DNA of 64,000 nt from NCBI GenBank assembly GCA_036877525.1, contig JAZGTH010000008.1:11500001-11564000 (forward strand), given 5' to 3'. The notes beneath the pieces are model-generated. The model did no database searches, had not been told where the DNA came from, and worked only from the letters and a program-made list of their open reading frames with translations. The stretch's first letter is position 1. Each line of letters opens with the position of its first letter. Positions 58,334-64,000 of the stretch are shown here, piece after piece. The stretch is from Chromobotia macracanthus. Taxonomy: Eukaryota > Chordata > Actinopteri > Cypriniformes > Botiidae. The position numbers and the translations under genes were made by a program.

Positions 58334-58701
58334 CCCAGCTTACAGTTTTAGGTTGTTAGAATGTTTCCCTAACATTTCCATTAAGTAACAAAAACAATAA
58401 AAGATCTAGGAACGTTCAAACACCCAGCTTTTTAGATGTTATATTAACATTATTGCTTAGTTATAAGAATATTATTCCAACATTTTTAATTCATTTATTC
58501 ATTTTTAAATATTTTTTAATTTATTGATTTAAATTCATTTTTTACCAATTTCACTATTTAAGAATAAAGTTTCTGATACATATGATATATAATGTTTATA
58601 TCATATTATATCAACGCATAATGATATAAATAATGATGCAAATTTTTTGATAACATTGAGAAAACTTTTAGAGAATGTTAGCCAATCTTCTGAGAACATC
58701 T
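58334..58701 (+). mobile_element. CCCAGCTAAC family, expanded copy
   Basis: Starts CCCAGCTTAC after TA (58332-58333). The interior is enlarged by an AT-rich run with repeated 'aattcattt' at 58485-58540. It ends at 'cttctgagaacatc', with the last few bases of the right terminus lost. Confidence 0.75.
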
Positions 58702-59882
58702 CAGACATCTCAGAGACAAACCTGAACCAGAAGTTACATAATAACAGCAGTCAAGCACTGACTGACTGGCTTTAGGGGTTGATGGACTACAGCCACTTAA
58801 ACAGAGTACTTCAGGGAAAGGCCAGTGAGGTCTGAATAAATGAAGAGACGTCTCTTCAGATCTGCACTCGGTGTAAAACAACTCTGTGCATAATGATTTC
58901 CGCCCTGTGCTAATAACATGCGCCTTCATCGAATTTCATGGCGTGTGAGGTAGTCGGCAGTCAAACAGCCAAGCCAATCTTGAACCGTGCAAGAAAGATC
59001 GACGTGTGATGCTTTTTATGTGTTTCGCTCTCAAAAATACTGCCCTACTGGCCATTAAACTCTATATGTGAAAAGGATCCTCACCAGAGCAGTATTTACA
59101 GTACAAAAACAGCACAATACAGCCGATTAAAAGCTTTGCAATTCAATTCATATACATCATTCTGCAAACAACTTTAAATTGTCCAATCACATTTAGAGCA
59201 ACAGTTCTATCTTAACACACGTATATTTAGACATGCTTGAAACCATTTTGTCTGGTTTCATTATTTATCAGAATTGAATCCAGAACCCAAACAGAATATC
59301 TCACCTTTGAAATATGTTGCCTCAGATCTCATTGTTGTGATTTGTAGTAATTTAACTGCATCACCGTACAAATTAAAGAAGCTATAACAGAACCTATTTG
59401 TATCCTGCTGCAGCCGTGTAAAAATGCAGCCTGTGCTGATATAGAAAAAATACATATATTAACATTGTAATCATACATTATAAATAAAACATAGAAAGCA
59501 ATTTAAATAAAATATACCTGGGGGCATTCAATATAGCACACTTTGAGAACTACTGGTATAGGTGCCGTCTTTATGTTTCATTTTTAAATCAATGAAACAA
59601 ATACAAATTTTAGAGCAGCATAGTTATCATTAAGTACACCAGACAGTATGTATATTTTGTACAAACAGAAGCCCTAGAACAGACATCATTATATTTAAAG
59701 CTTATTGCCTTGTCCACAGTAACAACACAAGCTCAAAGCGTAGTGTGACATCAGTATTGTGAATAATTATGGCACGGGTTGTGAACAGTTACATTCCAGC
59801 TTATGATTGCGACTGAAGGTGCGAACGTACTGTCGGCTCAGTTTGCCGCCATATCGTGTCAACGCATACACATCAGTTTTAG
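58702..59882. other. Unique stretch, no gene seen
   Basis: 58790-58990 is repeat-free and could be conserved non-coding DNA. 'ctttgagaactactggtat' at about 59540 resembles a common fish repeat fragment. Confidence 0.3.
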
Positions 59883-60024
59883 CATATCTCGATATCAAAG
59901 GTGCTATTCGTAACATGTAAAACATGTTTGACCACACTGATGAACTCGAAATAAATCTGTGGAGTAATTAATTTTGTTGTGAATCGCGGCACTATTAGCA
60001 TGAAGAAATGTTTTAATGAAACTT
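59883..60024 (+). repeat. Unidentified dispersed repeat Y, copy 1
   Basis: Shares 'aaggtgctattcgtaa'-type sequence, 'ccacactgatgaactc', GTGGAGTAATTAATTTTGTT and 'aatcgcggc' with 60349-60498. About 80% alike by eye. Family unknown. Confidence 0.75.
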
Positions 60025-60145
60025 GAGCATATTTAAACCGCTTGTATAAATCATAAGAATGGCACTGATCTGCACTTTATTTGATATGCTGATATAAAAG
60101 AATATAAAACAATAAGCAACAACATTCTTCTTCTCTCTTAACATA

Positions 60146-60331
60146 AGTGCCCATGAAATTTTTTAAATACCAAGACCATTACAGTCCTTTATTACTGGTT
60201 TAGGTGTAGTACCAAAATGAACCTACTATAAATTTACTTAGCACTTTAATTTGGGGCGGGGCTAGCCGTTTGACCAACCAATGGCATATGGGGGCGAGGG
60301 TTCAGGAAACCTGCATAGATAAAGCAAAAAA
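60146..60331 (+). repeat. Unidentified dispersed repeat X, copy 1
   Basis: Shares 'aaataccaa', 'aggtgtagtacca', 'atttggggc', 'accaatg' and 'gttcaggaaacctg' in order with 63380-63580. In this copy it is followed directly by repeat Y, so X and Y may be parts of one longer element. Confidence 0.75.
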
Positions 60332-60348
60332 GAAAAAGGTTTGTTAGC

Positions 60349-60498
60349 ATATCTCCAGATCTTGATATCAGAGGTGCCATTTGTAAGACATTAAACATAT
60401 TTAGCCACACTGATGAACTCTAAATGAATCTGTGTGGAGTAATTAATTTTGTTGCAAATCGCGGCGTTATTACCGAGAAATGTTATAATGATACTTTA
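60349..60498 (+). repeat. Unidentified dispersed repeat Y, copy 2
   Basis: Second copy of the block at 59883; it lies 466 bp downstream in the same orientation, immediately after repeat X. Confidence 0.75.
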
Positions 60499-61309
60499 TT
60501 CTGGAATGCAGTGCTGCAGAGACCTCAATTAATCATTGCACATTGTTCTGGTTTACTATTTTCCACGACCCCTAAACTCCATCTTTATCGTTCTACAGTT
60601 CTCATTTTTCTGGCATGTCACGGCTGACTCATCTCATTACCCGTCTCAGCGAGCTCCCTCTTCACCTCCAGTCAGGTGCTGGTGCGTTGGGCACGCTGGT
60701 AACCGTGGCAATATGACACCCAGTGAGAGGCTGTGATATATATAGCTGGCCTCCAGTGAGAGTCACATGGGCCTTCCCGTGTCAGTCCGGTGCACTCCGC
60801 CCCTGAGATCTGTTCTATCGATCTACGTAAATGAAGCATCTGTCTCACGCTTAAAATAGCCCTTCAAAATTTCCCCAAACCCAACCGGCCACTCCGCTAA
60901 AGTCAGGTCACAGCAGTGTTTGCAGCCAAGATGTCAAAGAGATGCGTTTAGTAAATGCAAGGTGTGTGCTAGACGCATGGGTTCGAGAACGTATCAATAT
61001 CAATATGAAAATCAAATTCACTCTGCAGAACTGCATGTTTTTCAAAGTTTCCTTTTAGTTGAAGTGTCAGTTTCTGTAATGTTCTGAGGTGTCAGGCCTC
61101 GGAAAGACCATCGAGCAGCATATTTAAACAGGGATTTATGACTGGAATTAGTCGCAGATACAGAGTAAGACAGAACTGGTGACATCAGACATGGGTCACC
61201 GGTCAGAAGAGAATATGTGTGTGTGTGTTGATTCCAGTAAACAAATTTCATTATTCTGAGAGGAAGTTCTTCAATGACATAATGAGGCAGAACAACTAAA
61301 CAGCCCCAA
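60499..61309. other. Unique stretch, no gene seen
   Basis: Short GT run at 61215-61230. 60600-60900 is GC-richer and unique but no exon signal was found. Confidence 0.35.
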
Positions 61310-61620
61310 ATAGACAGACAGGCAGAGAAACAGAGAGACAAAAAGAGAGACAGACAGTCAGGCAGAGAAACATACAGACAGGCAGAGAAACAGAGAGACA
61401 GACAGGCAGAGAAACATACGGACAGGAGACAATCAAAGACGGAAGAAGGCAAAACAGAAAATACAGACAGGCAGAAAAAGAAACAGAAGAAGGCAGAAAC
61501 AGAGAGACAGACAGACAGGCAGAGAAACATACAGACAGGCAGAGAAACAGAGAGACAGACAGACAGGCAGAGAAACATACGGACAGGCAGACAATCAAAG
61601 AGACGGACAAACAGGCAGAC

Positions 61621-61653
<33 letters not shown>

Positions 61654-61828
61654 GAAACAGACAGGCAGAGAAACAGACAGACAGAGAGAGAGACAGACAG
61701 AAAAACAGACAGACAGAGAAACAGACAGACAGAGAGAGAGAGACAGATGGACTTACAGAGAAACAGACAGGCAGAGAGAGAGAGAGACAGACAGAGAAAC
61801 AGACAGGCAGAGAGAGAGACAGATGGAG
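61310..61828. repeat. AGAC/AGGC/AGAGAAAC minisatellite, about 500 bp
   Basis: Imperfect repeats of GACAGGCAGAGAAACA with higher-order units such as 'gcagagaaacatacagacag'. Runs of GAGAGA are interspersed. Frames of up to 178 codons across it (Ser-Val-Cys-Leu repeats on the minus strand) are artefacts. Confidence 0.95.
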
Positions 61829-62645
61829 TGATATTCTACACAAACTGTTTATGAAGCGTTGGCATACGTCCCCACCAGCTTCAGAAGGGACCTGGGGACA
61901 TCATTAACCTCACTGATGAACACACACAAAAATGCACACAAACACACACTTCCTGTAGTCAACCATTATCGACCCACACTAGCTGGGGAACAGCTACAGG
62001 TCAATATATTGTTCTTTCTGGTATTATAATAATGACTGCATTTATTATTAGTAGTAGTAGTAAAGTCCTGCATGTACACTGTTCATTCTTTTGTCTTTCA
62101 CTAAGACAACTTAATTAGTACTAGGCTTTAAGAAAAACAGACAGACAGAGAGAGAGAGAGATGTACGCCAACAAACTTAACTGTCTCTCCATATGGCAGC
62201 CAGTAAAGAAGTGCTGACCAGCAATATGGTCGCTATAAACGTGATCACTTTACAAACGCTTCAGTTAAAGTCTCTGGGGCGCGTGTTCACGTTTGGCTGG
62301 CAAATCCTTCAGTGTCTCGGGTTGCCAATGACTCATGTGGACCCACCAGAAACCAGGACTGCTCTGAAATACATAACACCATCCAACACTCTGCCATTAA
62401 TCAAAAATAGACATCCGTTACAGTGTCATTCACAGCCAGTCATCAGCCATATGCGACACTATCTGCCAAAATGAGTGAGAGCTCAGGGATCTTCTGCAGA
62501 AACGGAGGTACATGAGGGAACTGAGTCAAACAAGCTCGTCTACATGACCCTGCTAAAAACCAGACATTTCTATTCTGGTGCAGGCTGGTTAATACTGGTT
62601 ACTGTTGGTTTGGTGCTGATCTAGCTGATGAATTGAGTTACGAAT
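61829..62645. other. Unique stretch with an unsupported open frame
   Basis: (AGAC)n and (GA)n at 62137-62161. A 93-codon plus-strand frame (62193-62474) begins at an ATGGCAGCC context. It shows no domain I recognise and no splice or polyadenylation signal, so I do not call it. A degenerate GCTGGTT patch lies at 62575-62635. Confidence 0.3.
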
Positions 62646-62649
62646 GATT

Positions 62650-62812
62650 TTTAAAGCTGCAATCTGTAATCCCGCCTCTACCACGCTATCTTTGTTTGAA
62701 ACGTAAAATTGCAGGTTACTTTAAAAGTCAAATGAAGCCGAACTGACATTTCCAGGGAATTCGGACCTGACAGCTCAAATTATAAATCATTATTTATGTC
62801 CTTGCTTAATAA
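62650..62812. mobile_element. TGCAATC-ended element, copy 5, truncated
   Basis: Starts TTAAAGCTGCAATCTGTAAT and then reads the other end's interior in reverse: 'tttgtttgaaacgtaaaatt', 'gcaggttact', 'gacatttccaggg' and 'cagctcaaattataaatcat'. It breaks off after about 160 bp. Confidence 0.75.
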
Positions 62813-62918
62813 CAGTTAGCACATCAATGTCCAAAACGTGGTAGTAACCAGCAATGCTGGTGTTTTCAGCAATGGTCAGTTGAACGCTACGTGTCCACAC
62901 AAAATGACATAAAGCATT

Positions 62919-62963
62919 TATAGCTAACAGAAATGCTCTTACAACCTAAAATTGTTAGCTGGG
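62919..62963 (-). mobile_element. CCCAGCTAAC family, 45-bp remnant with both ends
   Basis: Left TATAGCTAACAG (three changes in the first ten bases) and right CAACCTAAAATTGTTAGCTG then GG. TT flanks it on both sides (62917-62918 and 62964-62965). Nearly the whole interior is deleted. Confidence 0.65.
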
Positions 62964-63379
62964 TTAGCCCAAACAGCACGCAGCACAAGAACAGAGGAAG
63001 GACATTAGCTGTCATTTAACACAACGTGCCCTCCAAGCCAGTAGTCAAACAGCCTCGTAACACTAGAGTTCTTCACACACTCACGCTCGCTCTATCCTCT
63101 GTCAGCTTAAATGACATATGACCTAAAATGTCACCTTGCGTGAACTTCCCACGTTTCTTCCTGTTGAGACGAATGTCAGGGGGTGGGGGTACAATCACGC
63201 CAAAACAAATACAAAACGATGTTGACAAACAACTGAGGAGAAAACAACGAAACAAAAATCTGAAAAATAAAGCCGACGCTGTGACAGGAAACAGTATCAA
63301 GGGCACCAGCGCAGGTCTGTTTCCGGAGACCTGTGGAGAGACGTTTGAAAGAGGTCTACTTCTGTTGTTTTTTTAATAT
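62964..63379. other. Unique stretch, no gene seen
   Basis: Frames of about 80 codons are open on both strands across 63073-63376, which argues for composition rather than coding. Confidence 0.35.
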
Positions 63380-63580
63380 CAGTGGCCATGATATTTTTGA
63401 AATACCAAAGACACCTTACAATTACAATTTTTAGAAGTGATTAAGGTGTAGTACCAGGGTCCAAAATACACTATACATTTCAATTTACTTATCATTTGAA
63501 TTTGGGGCTGGACGAGCTCTTTGAATGACCAATGACTGATGGGGGGAGTGTTCAGGAAACCTGAATAAAAGCAAAGCAAT
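63380..63580 (+). repeat. Unidentified dispersed repeat X, copy 2
   Basis: Matches the block at 60146-60331 in order and orientation, with small insertions. Repeat Y does not follow here. Confidence 0.7.
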
Positions 63581-63916
63581 TCCATTTGGTGCCATTAGTG
63601 GTGCAGAAATGACACATTTGGTGCCTAACAAATTTTAATTAGAAACCCTGTGATCCTCAAATATATAAGTTCAGTAAGAATTCATCCAATCTACCCCGTG
63701 TCCGAGCGTAGTGGCACTAAAGGCAAGTTTTCCTCCCGATCAAATTTTAAGAGGGCTGAAAAGAGCAGATATCATTGTATGTGATAAAAAGAGCGTCTAT
63801 TTTTTCTGTGCGTGACATTGAAAGAGACACAAACCTGGTGCCACATAAATCAGCCTGACAGTGCAATGGATTAGTATTAGATTTAAAACGACAAAAAAGC
63901 TACAGAATAGTTACCT

Positions 63917-64000
63917 CCCCTGTAACGGTGAACATTTCCAGAATGTTGGCTAACATTCTCTGAAAGTGCTCTCAAAGTTATCAAGAGAGTTCTTGCAGTA
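63917..64000 (-). mobile_element. CCCAGCTAAC family, cut by window end
   Basis: Starts CCCCTGTAAC, then 'ttggctaacattctctg', 'ctctcaaagttatcaag' and 'gttcttgcagta', running off the window. Confidence 0.7.

Noticed and set aside
61042..61843. Minus-strand open frames of 178, 104 and 82 codons
   Set aside because: They are translations of the AGAC/AGGC minisatellite, giving Ser-Val-Cys-Leu repeats with no domain.
62193..62474. 93-codon frame with a fair start context
   Set aside because: No domain, and no upstream or downstream gene signal; could be revived by expression data.

Overview
This window looks like non-coding vertebrate DNA from a ray-finned fish, most likely a cyprinid or close relative. 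The signs are long CA and GA microsatellites, tRNA-headed SINEs ending in the L2-type tail (GTAAGTCACTTTGGAT), the teleost GGGATAGTTCACC inverted-repeat element, and a dense population of short non-autonomous DNA transposons. The species assignment is an inference from repeat style. No bacterial, phage or organellar features are present.

I found no protein-coding gene I would defend. The longest open frames are translations of microsatellites and minisatellites, of SINE or L2 tails, or of sequence without protein-like composition. The best exon-like segment is a CpG-rich block at 15.09-15.27 kb behind a plausible splice acceptor; it is weak. The window is best read as intergenic or intronic, with scattered repeat-free stretches that could be conserved regulatory elements.

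Layout. 0-9 kb: mostly unique AT-rich sequence, a degraded SINE, one element of a TGCAATC-ended family, and a CpG-rich segment (5.4-6.4 kb) with paired CRE sites, an octamer, a CCAAT box and a perfect NRF-1 palindrome. At 6.93-7.19 kb a short inverted-repeat element sits inside a CA microsatellite. 9-31.6 kb: a swarm of a roughly 340-bp element ending in CCCAGCTAAC/GTTAGCTGGG, together with SINEs, microsatellites and a CA-rich minisatellite at 19.6-19.9 kb. 31.6-48 kb: few mobile elements, a CpG-rich block at 31.9-32.2 kb, and most of the candidate regulatory stretches. 48-64 kb: the CCCAGCTAAC swarm resumes, with nested composites (48.1-49.5 and 55.2-55.8 kb), a full SINE (57.3 kb), a duplicated unknown repeat (59.9-60.5 kb) and a 500-bp AGAC/AGGC minisatellite (61.3-61.8 kb).

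The most informative result is the CCCAGCTAAC family. I find 23 copies or fragments. Where both ends survive, most copies are bounded by matching 2-bp direct repeats of variable sequence (TA, AC, CA, TT, CT), which defines the termini and points to a transposase making 2-bp target duplications. One copy is an inverted chimera with two identical ends, and one is a 45-bp remnant that still has both ends and its duplication.
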